DNA of 64,000 nucleotides, taken from the NCBI GenBank assembly GCA_963573385.1, contig CAUYLG010070598.1, positions 62,001-126,000 on the forward strand. The letters run 5' to 3'. The notes under the pieces were generated by a model. It did no database searches. It was given only the letters and a program-made list of their open reading frames with translations, and had not been told where the DNA came from. Positions 34,433 to 44,929 of this stretch are shown here, one piece after another. Origin of the DNA: Cacajao melanocephalus. Its lineage: Eukaryota; Chordata; Mammalia; Primates; Pitheciidae. A program made the position numbers and the translations under genes. The stretch's first letter is position 1, and each line of letters starts with the position of its first letter.

Positions 34433-34530
34433 ACCTCATTCATTTATTCACCCATTCATTCAGACATTTCTTGAGCACCCAGGAGTGGGCAGGAACCATG
34501 TAAAGCACTGTGAAGGAGGTAGGTTTCCTG
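34433..34530 (-). mobile_element. L2 3' terminal fragment
   Basis: 'attcatttattcacccattc' and 'tcttgagcacccaggagtgg' are the antisense L2 end. Confidence 0.5.
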
Positions 34531-34534
34531 AGAT

Positions 34535-35140
34535 ACATGAGGTAGGGTTCCTGGTCACACTTTAGCAGAGCCAGGGAAACCCATCAGTGGCTATTTCCCT
34601 AAGGTTATTGGGCAGCACCTCGTGCCTCCATTTCGAGTCTTCATCCCCTTTTACTGCAATGGAGATCCTCCCTTACAGAGAAAGGGAGGAGCTGCTACTG
34701 CTAGAAATATGTTTTGATAGAGAACCACCCCGTTGGAACACAGACCAAGGAAAACTGAGGGAAACCGTTCTGTCCTCCTCCATCTGACTGCAAATACTGA
34801 TAATGACAGTATTAGCAGCATTAATATTTCTAGAGATGAAACTCAATTACATGAATAACTGACCTATAAATCAGTGAGAAATGTTCCACCCCTGCATCAA
34901 CACCTTCTACAGTAGATGCTTTGAGAGTTTGTTACGAATGACAAGTGAGTATTGAGGTTGCAGTCATTCAAGAACTAGCTGGTCCACCCTTAGATGCAGT
35001 ATTTGTATCACCACCACCAACTCCTGGTGTCATCTTGTCAGAGTCTTGCTGTTAAAGGTAGCATGAGGTCTCTGGGATAGAGATGACCTCAGGAATGATG
35101 AGTATGTGGGGAAAAGGAGGAGGAGAGTGACATTGTGACT
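34535..35140. other. No recognised feature
   Basis: No repeat or gene recognised. Confidence 0.45.
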
Positions 35141-35144
35141 TTTA

Positions 35145-35330
35145 TAGTGCTGTCTGTCCTGTAAACAGTTTTTATTTGTGGTTCTCCAAACAACCCAGTA
35201 ATGTAGCAGAAGAGGTGTGTACCTCTTAACTTTCATTTTCTCATCTGTAAAAACGGGACAAGAGACTTGCCCAAGGTCCCAAAACTGGCAAGCATCAGGG
35301 AGGAGCCAAAAACCCAAGTTTTGTGTGTTT
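35145..35330 (-). mobile_element. MIR SINE
   Basis: 'aacaacccagtaatgtagca', 'cattttctcatctgtaaaaa' and 'cttgcccaaggtcccaaaac' match a reverse MIR with local scrambling. Confidence 0.65.
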
Positions 35331-35334
35331 TCCA

Positions 35335-35630
35335 CCATACCAGCCAGCTTACTGTTAGTGATATAGACTTAAGAAACTTCTGGACGAGTGGATGGTTTCT
35401 CTAGAACACCAGTTCCTCAGAATGTCAAAAGTATTGCAAACACATACGAAGTTGTTTCTGTCAAATGAATCAGAGCACTGCTGGAATGAGGAAGTTGAAT
35501 AGGCTTCCCTACTGGCAAGACTCTTCAGTGCCTTTCACAGGCTCACCTAAGTCACTCCTTGTGACTGTTTAAGACAGGAAGAGAGGATACAATGACTTAT
35601 TGAGAATGCAGGCATTCTTTTTGCATGGAT
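35335..35630. other. No recognised feature
   Basis: No repeat or gene recognised. Confidence 0.4.
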
Positions 35631-35633
35631 CAC

Positions 35634-36000
35634 TGATATGTTTTGGCTCTGTGTCCCCACCCAAATCTCACCTTGAATTGTAATAAACCCCATCTGTCAT
35701 GGGAAGGACCCAGTAGGAGGCAATTGAATGACAGGGGTCTGTTTTTCCTGTGTAAACCCATGGGTGTTCTCATGATAGTGAATAAATCTCATGAGATCTG
35801 ATGGTTTTATAAAGGGGAGTTCCCCTGCACATGCTCTCTTGCTTACCGCCATATAAGACATGGCTTTGCTCTTCCTCCGTCTTCCACCATGATTATGAAG
35901 CCTCCCCAGTCACATGGAATTGTGAGTCCATTGACTCTCTTTCCTTTATAAATTACCCAGTCTCAGGTATGTCTTTATTAGCACCATGAGAACAGACTAC
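35634..36000 (+). mobile_element. Solo THE1/MST-type LTR
   Basis: It begins TGATATGTTTTGGCTCTGTG, contains 'gtgaataaatctcatgagat' and 'ctgatggttttataaagggg', and ends near 'gagaacagacta'. The final bases are diverged, and I see no clear 5-bp duplication. No internal sequence adjoins it. Confidence 0.93.
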
Positions 36001-36002
36001 CT

Positions 36003-36280
36003 TGTAAGAACTTGTTTTCTTGGAAATACACTTGGGGAAACCTTGCTTTAATGTATAGTTTTCTTTTTTAGTTCCCTCTAATAGCATCGGGAAGATGCCT
36101 CTCTTGTCTAAAGAAGACTTGGGGAAAGATGGCAACCCAGTGATTAGCAGCATGTTTATTTTCAGCCACTACCATGGTCACACCTGGCCCTCAGTTCTTG
36201 CACAGGTCTGTTCATTTCAGGCCTAATAATATCCTAGTAGAGAGGGGCTGACTTGCAGATAGGGAGATTCTCCCACCACC
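36003..36280. other. No recognised feature
   Basis: No repeat or gene recognised. Confidence 0.4.
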
Positions 36281-36284
36281 CAAC

Positions 36285-36365
36285 AGTGTGACCTTAGGCA
36301 AGTCATGTTCCTCTCTGGACCTCAGATTCCTCTCCTGTAAAGGGAAGGGTATGGATAAGAATAAT
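36285..36365 (+). mobile_element. MIR fragment
   Basis: 'tgaccttaggcaagtcatgt' followed by 'tcctctctggacctcagatt' and 'ctcctgtaaagggaa' is the sense MIR middle part. Confidence 0.65.
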
Positions 36366-36397
36366 TCCCAAGATCCATTCTATTAAAATGGTCCTCA

Positions 36398-36545
36398 CAT
36401 CAGTAGTTCTCACACAGATGCATAAAATCCACCAGGCACCTTGTTAAGATGCATAGTCCTGTGTCCTATCCACAGAAATTGCAATTTAGTAGATTTGGAG
36501 TGAGGCCTGGGGACCTGTATTTGTAACCATCATGCCAGGAGATTT
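36398..36545 (+). mobile_element. MER5-like DNA transposon (hAT type)
   Basis: 'agtagttctcacacagatgc', 'ccaccaggcaccttgttaag' and 'attgcaatttagtagatttg' then 'gtgaggcctggggacctgta' follow the MER5A consensus. Confidence 0.7.
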
Positions 36546-36554
36546 TGTTGAGAA

Positions 36555-36890
36555 AGTTTGTTTACACCAATACCCGAAAAGATTTATTCAGACACAGTGA
36601 GGACCACAGGGAGACCCCTGGACATATGACAGATTGGGGCACTTAGCCTTACACAGCAGCTGATTGCAGGTGTACACATCCAGCCTATGGTCTGCCTCCT
36701 TGGGAAGATGGCCATTCTCTAGCCCAAAGCTGCTTCTTTAGTGAGCTTTGTTCTCTTTTGATCCACCTGTAGTTGTTAATTATTCACTAACAGCACTCTT
36801 GAGGGTTAAGGGAAGAATTCCTTTGTTTATTTAACAATCCATCACTTATTACAAGGCATTAAGAAAACCCCATAGACTGTATCACACATT
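36555..36890 (-). other. Possible antisense LTR, unassigned
   Basis: 'aagatttattcagacacagt' holds a minus-strand AATAAA, and the right part ('ggttaagggaagaattcctt') is repeat-like. No matching ends or duplication are found. Confidence 0.25.
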
Positions 36891-36894
36891 CAAC

Positions 36895-37390
36895 TGTGGA
36901 CTGCCACCACAGTGGGGAAATGCATTTACAATCTGCTTACATGCTGTTTTGAAATGTTGGGTTTTAGAAAAGAAGTTGGCCTTTTTAGAAAAATTTTTTG
37001 CTAAACTGAGAGTTACATAATTCTAAGCTCTGTTTGGAGGCAAGCTGCCAAAAGTTTTGTGGCTGAAAGAACAATTGTTTTCCAATTTCACTTCAAACCA
37101 GACATAGCTAAGGAACTTAAAAATTAAGATTTTCAGGTGAACATAAATTACTTTGGTAATCAAACGTGTTTTGTTTTGTTTTGCTTTAAAGTTTAGGGAG
37201 ATGAAGTAGGACTGAGAATATGAGAGTTATGAAACCCCTTTCCCACAGGGCAAACTGGCAAAGGAAGCTCTGACTATGAAAAGCTCTTGGTGGAGATTCC
37301 CACTCCTGATACCAAGATGTTGCTCCTAAGCCAGTTTTCACAGCTCCCAGACAGAGAAGCAGTAGAAACAAACAAAGGGTAGACAGGTCT
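36895..37390. other. No recognised feature
   Basis: No repeat or gene recognised. Confidence 0.45.
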
Positions 37391-37394
37391 ATGC

Positions 37395-37700
37395 TTCTTA
37401 GTTTCTTGTGTTTATTTTTTAGATACTTGTGTTCCTGTTGTGCATATATTTTTTTACCTTCTTTTTCCTATAACATTATAACACAAGTGCTTACTCAAGT
37501 GCTACAGGTCCTTGTAAAATAATAAATATATAAGGGTTTCATTGCTTCCCGTCATACAAATACAAAATGTCCTTTAACCACTGTTGCACTGTTGCACAAC
37601 CATTTTGGTTGTTTCCAGTTATTTTTTTCTTTTGTGAAAAAAACATATTGTGATGAATTCGCAATGCATGAAGATTTTTCTGTATTTAGAATCCTAGGAG
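37395..37700 (-). mobile_element. Old L1M-like 3' fragment
   Basis: 'ttttttaccttctttttcct', 'caaccattttggttgtttcc' and 'gatgaattcgcaatgcatga' resemble the antisense end of old L1 elements ('ggttgtttccagttttt'). Confidence 0.5.
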
Positions 37701-37704
37701 AGAT

Positions 37705-38450
37705 TCTAATGTAGATTGAGTTCTGGCACCTCAGCTGTGTAAATTGCCCTCAATTTTTCTTCACTTTCTCAAAATGTGAGGAACAGATTTTGAAGCCAAG
37801 CTAGTCTGAAGTCACATCCTGGGAGGGGTTTGGCTTCAAAGTAAAGATTTATGAAAAGGAAAAAATTCTAGCAAGTCTAGACATAGTATCATAATGCTAT
37901 TTTATATTTATTTATAATTTATATATTTATAATATCAAATAATTGATAATATGTATGGTTTAATAATAAGACTATAAATTGTGTTCTGTATGCTTAATTT
38001 CTTAAATCTTCTGTGTATTGTCTTTTCATTCATTTATTACAAAGTATCTTAGATGAAAGAGTTACCTGAATGTTTGCTAGAAAGTGTAATTCATTGTGAT
38101 AACAGCAATATGTTTTATTATAGTCAATTTATACATTAGATTTGAAAGTACTTTGAAACAAGTAATTTTCTATGTTTTCATTATTACCCATTAGGAGAGT
38201 ATTTAGTTATTTTGATCATTGTTCAGACAGAAGAACCAAAGTACCTCCTGGTAGAGGGACTTCACAGGGCTAAGTAGAGGCAGCACTGATACTTGGAGCC
38301 ATGTTTTCCTGATTTGCAGACCTGTGGTGAATGGGAATACTTTATCACAACAAAGTAAACTAGTCTTTATTCTTTAATTAATCTCTGTGTGGAATAAACA
38401 ACACAGTGATGATACCTAGGAGAAGGTCAATATCTAGCTGCTGAGTAAAG
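37705..38450. other. No recognised feature; AT-rich at 37895-37990
   Basis: The AT-rich patch is almost purely TTTATA/AATAAT words. Nothing else is recognised. Confidence 0.5.
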
Positions 38451-38454
38451 AGAT

Positions 38455-38730
38455 GAAAAAAAATTCTGTTCTCAAGAAGCTACCATTGTAATGGGAGAAA
38501 CATAAGTGTAAATGGATTTCCTTCACTCCGATTATGTATAACTTTATTATAGCAGTTAATATTGAGGGCACCTGGGGGAATGTCAGGGAAGGCTTCACCA
38601 AGGCAGAGAAATTTGAGTTATCCTTGAAGGAAAAATATAGGTTTGTAAGCCAGGAAATAGTGTTTGTTTTGGGGAAAGACATTCAAAGTGGAGGGTCCAG
38701 GGGCATAAACTGAGAAACATAAGAGGGCAT
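38455..38730 (-). mobile_element. L2 LINE, left part
   Basis: 'tctgttctcaagaagctacc', 'gtcagggaaggcttcaccaa' and 'gttatccttgaaggaaaaat' are antisense L2 landmarks. Related sequence resumes after the LTR at 39340. Confidence 0.65.
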
Positions 38731-38734
38731 GGGC

Positions 38735-38905
38735 TCTTCTGGGATGGTGATGTAAATTCAGTGCCACTGGGTCCTAAGGCTTGGAAGGTGGGTCAATGGA
38801 AGACAAGGCAAAGAAAAGTGGGACACTTCAGGGCTTGTGGGAAATTCTAAGTTTGGACTCCAAGTGCTCAGTGAAGAGAGTCAAGACAAGTTTGCAAGTT
38901 ACATG
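38735..38905. other. Unassigned
   Basis: 'gcccatgggctcttctgg'-like and 'cacttcagggcttgtgggaa' text may be further antisense L2. Confidence 0.35.
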
Positions 38906-38907
38906 GA

Positions 38908-38982
38908 GTGTGTGTGTATGTGTGTCTGTGTGTGAGAGAGAGAGAGAGAGAGAAGGGGGAGAAGAGAAAAAGAAAAGGAGAG
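38908..38982. repeat. (TG)n followed by a 49-nt pure purine tract
   Basis: An interrupted TG run (38908-38933) switches to GA repeats and then GGGGGA/AAAAGA words. All bases from 38934 to 38982 are purines, a mirror-like tract that could form H-DNA. Confidence 0.92.
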
Positions 38983-39331
38983 CTACAGATTGAACATTTG
39001 CATCACCCTAGAATTCATCTGTTGAAATCCTAATCTCCAGTGTAATGGTATTTGGAGGTGGGGCCATGGGAAGTGATTAGGTCTTAAAGGTAGAGTCCTC
39101 ATAGATGGGGTTAGTGTCCCTATAGAAGAGACCCCACGGAGATGCCTTGTCTGTTTCTCACCATGTGAAGACACAGAAAAAAATGAACCAGGAAGCAGGT
39201 TCTTACCAGACACCATATCTGCCAGCTCCTTATTCTCAGACTTGCCAGACTTCAGAATTGTGAGGAATAAATTGCTGTTGTTTATAAGCCAATCTGTGGT
39301 ATTCTGCTACAGACACCCAGTTGGACTAAAA
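38983..39331 (+). mobile_element. MLT1-like (MaLR) LTR
   Basis: 'ctacagattgaacatttgca', 'tggtatttggaggtggggcc', 'gaagtgattaggtcttaaag', 'accatgtgaagacacag' and the terminal 'tggactaaaactgata' follow the LTR consensus. An AATAAA lies at about 39267. It sits within antisense L2. Confidence 0.85.
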
Positions 39332-39339
39332 CTGATAGA

Positions 39340-40065
39340 AACAAAGAGATACAGAGGGAGGAGAATAGGTTTTGGCAAATGACCTTAATTATGGATGAGT
39401 GTGAACAGTGTCCTGGAGGAGGGTGGTCTTTGTAGCTGGGAAATCACTCATGAGGCCATTGCCAGGAGCGACGTGGAAACTAGAGATTTAATGTAAGGTA
39501 GGGAAAGCTGGGATGGAGAGAAAAAGCCTGATATAAGAGACTCGTGATACAATTGAGCATCTATTAAATGCAGGGAGTAAGAAAGATGCCACAACTAAGG
39601 ATAATTTCAAGATATTTAGTTGGGAAAAGAGTGAAAAAAAAAAGATCTGGAAAAGACAGGAAACAAGCAGTTGGAGAGAAGGAGGATTAAAAAAATGAGT
39701 TCTGTCTGGGACACATTATGTTTGCAGTGTTTGTAGGGAACCCAGACAGAGGTGTGGCAGCTGGAGATGTGAGCTGAGATGTCAGGGAAGGAGAGGGGTG
39801 TTTGGAAATTGTCTCAAATGTAGCTTGTGTAGTTGAAGATGTGGAATGGGCAGGGTCCTCCAGAGAGGACAGGCAGAAGGAAATAAGAAAAGAGGAAGAA
39901 GTCACACCTGGGAAATGCTGGCATTTATTAAAAAGGATCTAGTAAAGGAGGCTAAGAAGGAATGGGAGAAGAGGCAAGAAGTGGCAGTGATTTGGAAAGA
40001 AAAGGAGGCGAATCTGCTATTTGCCTCATTAAAGATTTTCGCTAAGGAGAGGGTGGCTGGATAAG
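39340..40065 (-). mobile_element. L2 LINE, interior part
   Basis: 'ctagagatttaatgtaaggt', 'caactaaggataatttcaag', 'ctgtctgggacacattatgt', 'tggcagctggagatgtgagc' and a long purine-rich stretch fit the upstream part of antisense L2. The flanking frames on both strands are incidental. Confidence 0.5.
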
Positions 40066-40069
40066 TTAT

Positions 40070-40370
40070 CACCCAACTGGGACTCTTTTGTCCAGGCAAA
40101 TGCCACTCTGGACAGAACGCAGGGACTGTGGCAGTAACCCCAGTCTGTCTCCAACAAACAACGATGTATGGCCATCTACTTGCCGTAATATCAGGCTGAG
40201 GTGGACAGTGTTGTCCTGGGGAAAGTGGCTCAGGAGAGCTGGCAGGGGATGTGGCATTCTTCATTTCCTGAAGCAGGTTAAGAGAGAGAGAAGAAAGAAG
40301 GAAAGAAAATAAATGCAAATGTTCACTGGCTTGAAGCTCCGTTTTCCTGAAATAATTTTATTCCCGCCCC
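40070..40370. other. No recognised feature
   Basis: Purine-rich near 40275-40310 (AGAGAGAGAAGAAAGAAGG). No gene recognised. Confidence 0.4.
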
Positions 40371-40376
40371 CCCTAC

Positions 40377-40508
40377 TTTTTTTTTTAAAGATGGAATTTT
40401 GCCCTGTTGCCCAGGCTGGAGTACAATGGTGCTATCTTGGCTCACCGCAACTTTTGCCTCCCGGGTTCAAGCGATTCTCCTGCCTTAGCCTCCTGAGTAG
40501 CTGGGATT
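40377..40508 (-). mobile_element. 5'-truncated Alu, about 130 bases of the right arm
   Basis: Poly-T is followed by 'ttgcccaggctggagtacaa', 'ggctcaccgcaacttttgcc' and 'gcctcctgagtagctgggat', then stops. The remaining arm is missing. Confidence 0.92.
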
Positions 40509-40509
40509 C

Positions 40510-41070
40510 TTTCACCGACTCTACAAGGGGGTGGTATCTGATTGCGGAACACTTTCCTTTGTTCTCCTGTTTCTGGGAGGGGCTTCTGTCATGGATGCTT
40601 GCAGCCTCTCTTCCCACAGAAGGAGATGCTGAAGATGAACACTTTTTCCAATTGGTGGGGTGCAAATGGTTTGCACATCCGTCAGCCCACTGTTCTTTTC
40701 CCAGGTAGTTTAAGGCAAGAGAGCTCCTGTTTGCTTTTGCTTACCTCTTCTTATTTTGGAAGTGGTCTGATCCTCATTGTCCTCTTCTTTGTTGCCAAGA
40801 GTGACCTTAAGGGGAAGGTAGGTGGCTAAAATTGTTCGCCGATTTTGCCTGAATTTGATGTAGTCCTTGAAAAAGTAAAATATTAGGGATTACATTTGGC
40901 TGTAGGTCCAGGCTGCACTCCCAAATCCAGATGTAATAGGTATTGAGCTAATGTTGACAATACCCTCCCTCAATCTGACTCATATCTGCTTCTTATTTGA
41001 TCCAAATTTTTGTTTAGAGGAAGAGTAAAGCATGATGTTTGTTGTGTTCAAATCCCAACATATACCCACT
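40510..41070. other. No recognised feature
   Basis: No repeat or gene recognised. The 131- and 95-codon plus frames at 40313-40829 include Alu sequence and show no domain. Confidence 0.45.
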
Positions 41071-41074
41071 TTAT

Positions 41075-41180
41075 GTATGAAGGCATCTGTGAACTCCATT
41101 TGTAAATGACAGAGCAGAGATTAAACCAGAGTGCAAATCCAAAGACCAAATCCAGACTTCTTGTCCTCTTTCTACCCCAC
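41075..41180 (-). mobile_element. MIR-like fragment
   Basis: 'tccatttgtaaatgacagag' and 'cagagattaaaccagagtgc' suggest a reverse MIR. Confidence 0.4.
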
Positions 41181-41184
41181 CATG

Positions 41185-41690
41185 CTGCCTCTTCAGGCTG
41201 AAATTATACTGACAAAAAAAATTTTGCATAGTTCAAGTATGTGATTCCAGTTACAATGGGGTATGGGTTCACTTAAGCCACTTTTGATGTCCTGCTTGCT
41301 CCCAGGCTATCAGTACAGGAAACATTCTCCATTCTGTTCCCATGAGGTGGATTCTAAGATTGCCCTCTCATCCTTCCTGCTGGGATAGAACTGAAAATTA
41401 GTACAGCAAATACACTTCTTTTTCCCCAAAGAGTTCACTTTTTTGCATGACTTTAGCTTTCCTAATGGGGAACAGGAAAAGGGTCCAATTTCTCTGTGGG
41501 ACTGTTCAAGCCCTTTCCCAGGACAGGGTGTTCCTTGGGAAAGTCATGAGAATTTTCCTACAGGTTCCACTGGGCTCTAGGATATAGAGAATTTTTGACT
41601 TCTCTTTCCTTGGTCTTACTCGTCCTAACCATCACCCACACTGACTTCCTGACTCTACCCCAGCAAGGTCATGTATGTGAGAATGCCTTG
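41185..41690. other. No recognised feature
   Basis: No repeat or gene recognised. Confidence 0.45.
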
Positions 41691-41699
41691 CATTTGTGG

Positions 41700-41882
41700 A
41701 AAGTCTGTCTTCAAAGCATGACTGTATTACTTCATTTACTCCTCATTATGCTCTGCTGGTTTATTTTCCCAAATGGGGAAACTGAGATGAGAAGTCTTCA
41801 AGGCTAACTGGGAATAGATAGCAAGTAAGCTACTATTAAACATGGGTCTGGGTTTCCTGATTCTGATGCTCTTTACACCATA
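41700..41882 (-). mobile_element. MIR SINE
   Basis: 'tacttcatttactcctcatt', 'tttcccaaatggggaaactg' and 'ggtttcctgattctgatgct' fit a reverse MIR. Confidence 0.7.
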
Positions 41883-41884
41883 AT

Positions 41885-42004
41885 AGTGGGTGTATTTTTA
41901 AGACTAAACTCCAATCTCTAAAACAGAAGAAAAAAAAAAAAGTAGAGGTGACTTGGAAAATGTGGGAACTGAGAGGTTCTCCTATTCAGTTTCCCCTTTA
42001 CTTC
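41885..42004. other. No recognised feature
   Basis: Includes a 14-base A-run at about 41928-41941. Confidence 0.4.
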
Positions 42005-42009
42005 CTGTG

Positions 42010-42390
42010 TAATATAGTTTGGTTGTGTCCCCACCCAAATCTCATCTTAAATTGCAGTTCTCACAATTCTCATGTGTCATGGGAGGAAGGAACCTGGTGG
42101 GAAGTGATTGAATTATAGGGGTGGGTCTTTCCTGCACTGTTGATGTGATAGTGAATGAGTCTTACAAGATCTGATGATTTTTAAAAACAGGAGTTTCCCT
42201 GTGTAAGCTCTTTCTTTGCCTGCCACCATCCATGTAAGATGTGACTTGCTCCTCCCTGCCTTTCTCTTTCTGCCATGATTATGAAGCCTCTCAAACCATG
42301 TGGAACTGTAAGTCCAATAACCCTCTTTCCTTTTTAAGTTGCTCATTCTTGGGCATGTATTTATCAGCAACATGAAAAGGGACTAATTGA
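42010..42390 (+). mobile_element. THE1/MST-type element, 5' LTR
   Basis: It begins TAATATAGTTTGGTTGTGTC and carries 'ccacccaaatctcatcttaa', 'gatagtgaatgagtcttaca' and 'accctctttcctttttaagt', ending 'aaaagggactaattga'. The preceding CTGTG (42005-42009) pairs with CTATG (44351-44355) after the 3' LTR as a 5-bp target-site duplication with one change. Confidence 0.95.
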
Positions 42391-43977
42391 GTAAGTTGGA
42401 ACCAGTAGAATGGGGCAGTGCTGAAAACATACCTGAAAATGTGAAAGCAACTTTGGAACTAGGTAAAAGGCAGAGGTTGGAACAGTTTGAAGGACTCAGA
42501 AGAAGACAGGAAAATATGGGAAAGTGTGCAACTTCCTAGAGACTTGTTGAATGGCTTTGACAAAAATGCTGATAGTGATATGAACAATAAGGTCCAGGCC
42601 GAAGTGATCTCAGATGGAGATAGATGGAGATGAGGAACTTGTTGGGAACTAGAGCAAAAGTGACTCTTGTTATGTTTTATCAAACAGACTGGCAGCATTT
42701 CGTCACTGCCCTAGAGATTTGTGGAAATTTGAACTTGAGAAAGATGATTTAGGGTATCTGGTGGAAGAAATTTCTAAGCAAGAAGGCATTCAAGATATGA
42801 CTTGGGTGCTGTTAAAGGCATTCAGTTTTATAAGGGAAGCAGAGCATAAACCTTTGGAAAATTTGCAGCCTAGCAATGCGATAAAAAAGAAAATCCAATT
42901 TTCTGAGGAGAAATTCAACGTGGCTGTGAAATTTGCATAAGTAACAAGGAGCTGAATGTTAATCAGCAAGACAATGGGGGAAAATGTCTCTAGGGTATGT
43001 CAGAGGTCTTCAAGGCAGCCCCTCCCATCATAGGACCAGAGGCCTATGAAGAAAAATGGTTTCGTGGTCCAGGCCCAGGGTCCCCATGCTGTGTGCAGTC
43101 TAGAGACTTGGTGCCCTATGTCCTAGTCATTTCAGACATGACTGAAAGGGGCCAAGGTATAGCTTAGGCCACAGTTTCAGAGGGTACAAGCCCCAAGACT
43201 TGGCAGCTTCCATGTGGTGTTGAGCCTGCAGGTACACAGAAGTAAAAAATTGAGGTTTGGAAACTTCTCCCTAGATTTCAGAGGATGTGTGAAAACACCT
43301 GGATGTCCAGGCAGAAGTTTGCTGCAGGGGTGGGGCTCTCATGGAGAACCTCTGCTAGGGCAGTGCAGAAGAGAAACGTGGGCTAGGAGCCCCCACACAC
43401 AGTCCCTACTGGAGTACTGCCTAGTGGAGTTGTGAGAAGAGGGCCACCATCCTCTAGGCCCCAGAATAGTAGCTTCTCTGACAGCTTGTACTGTGTACCT
43501 GGAAAAGCCTCAGACACTCAACACCAGCCCATGAAAGCAGCCAGGAGGGCAGCTGTACCCTCCAAAGCCACGGGGGTGGAGCTGCCCAACAGCATGGGAA
43601 CCCACCTCTTGCATCAGCATGACCTGGAATGTGAGACATGGAGTCAAAGGGTACCATTTTAGAAGTTTAAGATTTGACTGCCCTCTGAATTTTAGACTTG
43701 CATGGGACCTGTAGCCCTTTTGTTTTGGCCAGTTTCTCCCATTTGGAACAGCTATATTTACCCAATGCCTATACCCTCATTTAGCTAGGAAATAACTAAC
43801 TTGCTTTTGATTTTAATGGGTCATAGGTAGAAGGGACTTGCCTTGTCTCAGGTGAGACATTGGAGTATGGACTTTTGAGTTAATTGTGAAATAGTTAAGA
43901 CTTTGGGGAACTGTTGGGAAGGAATGATTAGTTTTGAAATGTGAAGGCATGAGATTTAGGAAGGGCCAGGGGTGGAA
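42391..43977 (+). mobile_element. THE1/MST-type internal region, complete
   Basis: About 1.59 kb matches the MaLR internal sequence end to end: 'aggcagaggttggaacagtt', 'gagacttgttgaatggcttt', 'gcagcctagcaatgcgataa', 'gacaatgggggaaaatgtct', 'gtgccctatgtcctagtcat', 'cctggatgtccaggcagaag' and 'atgtgaaggcatgagattta'. MaLR internal regions are non-autonomous relics with no intact gag, pol or env, and none is seen here. The 73-76 codon frames at 42719-43662 are fragments of this relic. Confidence 0.95.
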
Positions 43978-44350
43978 TGATATGGTTTGGCTGTATCCCA
44001 AATCTCATCTTGAATTTTAACTCCCACAATTCCCATGTGTTGTAGGAAGAACTCAGTGGGAGGTGATTGGATTATGGAGGTGGGTCTTTCCTGCGCTGTT
44101 CTCATGATAGTGAATGAGTCTTGTGAGATCTGATGGTTTTAAAAATGGGATTTTCCCTGCACAAGCTCAGTCTCTTTGCCTGCTGCCATCCGTGTAACAT
44201 GTGACTTGCTCCTCCTTGCCTTTAAACTTCTGCCATGATTGTGAGGCCTCCCCAGCCATGTGGAACTCTAAGTCCAATAAACCTCTTTCTTTTGCAAATT
44301 GCCCAGTCCTGGGTATGTCTTTATCAGCAGTGTGAAAAAGGACTAATACA
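43978..44350 (+). mobile_element. THE1/MST-type element, 3' LTR
   Basis: It begins TGATATGGTTTGGCTGTATC and ends 'aaaaggactaataca'. It is about 373 bp against about 381 bp for the 5' LTR, with many differences between them, showing an ancient insertion. AATAAA lies at about 44276. Confidence 0.96.
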
Positions 44351-44355
44351 CTATG

Positions 44356-44550
44356 ATATCCCCAGAAAACTCTCATTGTGGCAGGCACTGTCCCCCAGAT
44401 TAGATTTTGATTGTATATTTTTGAATTTTAAAGTTGAGATGTTTGGGCTAAGAAAAGTATCTTAAGACTCAGAATTGTGGAATACTGGAAATGTATTCAG
44501 ATCTGTCTCATCAATTCTAGAATCAAAACTGTCTCCTGGGCTTACTTGAG
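44356..44550. other. No recognised feature
   Basis: No repeat or gene recognised. Confidence 0.4.
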
Positions 44551-44552
44551 GC

Positions 44553-44800
44553 AAAATGGTACAGTGTGAAAGATATGGCATTTGGAGTTAAAATACCCAA
44601 ATGCAAACCATGGTTGTCCCATTTACTGGCTATGAAACCTTGACCAACCATTTAATCTCTGAGTCTCAGCATCCTCATCAGTGAAAAGTGCTTATTCCCT
44701 CACACCCTCACAGAGCTGTCATGAATTTTGTTTGAGCTTATGTAGGCAAAAGCTTTGTGAAATGGTAACTAGTCATGTGTATGTGCTGCTTGTTATTGTT
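44553..44800 (+). mobile_element. MIR SINE
   Basis: 'atggcatttggagttaaaat', 'gtcccatttactggctatga', 'ctcagcatcctcatcagtga' and 'ggcaaaagctttgtgaaatg' run through a sense MIR. Confidence 0.72.
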
Positions 44801-44844
44801 TTGGCCATGTCTCTCCTTTGAAGTGGTTGAGTTGAAAATCTTTA

Positions 44845-44925
44845 CTGAAGCCATCTTTCATTCATTTACCTATTTAATCAGTGCATTAAGTACTTTCTGT
44901 GTGCTGGCACTAATTTGGTTGGAAT
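44845..44925 (-). mobile_element. L2 3' terminal fragment
   Basis: 'tttcattcatttacctattt' then 'agtactttctgtgtgctggc' is the antisense L2 end. Confidence 0.55.
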
Positions 44926-44929
44926 TCTA

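Noticed and set aside
36555..36890. Possible LTR
   Set aside because: Only an AATAAA and a general resemblance; no defined ends or duplication, so kept at very low confidence.
42719..43662. Successive 73-76 codon plus frames
   Set aside because: They lie in the non-coding internal region of the THE1/MST-type element; no intact retroviral gene is present.
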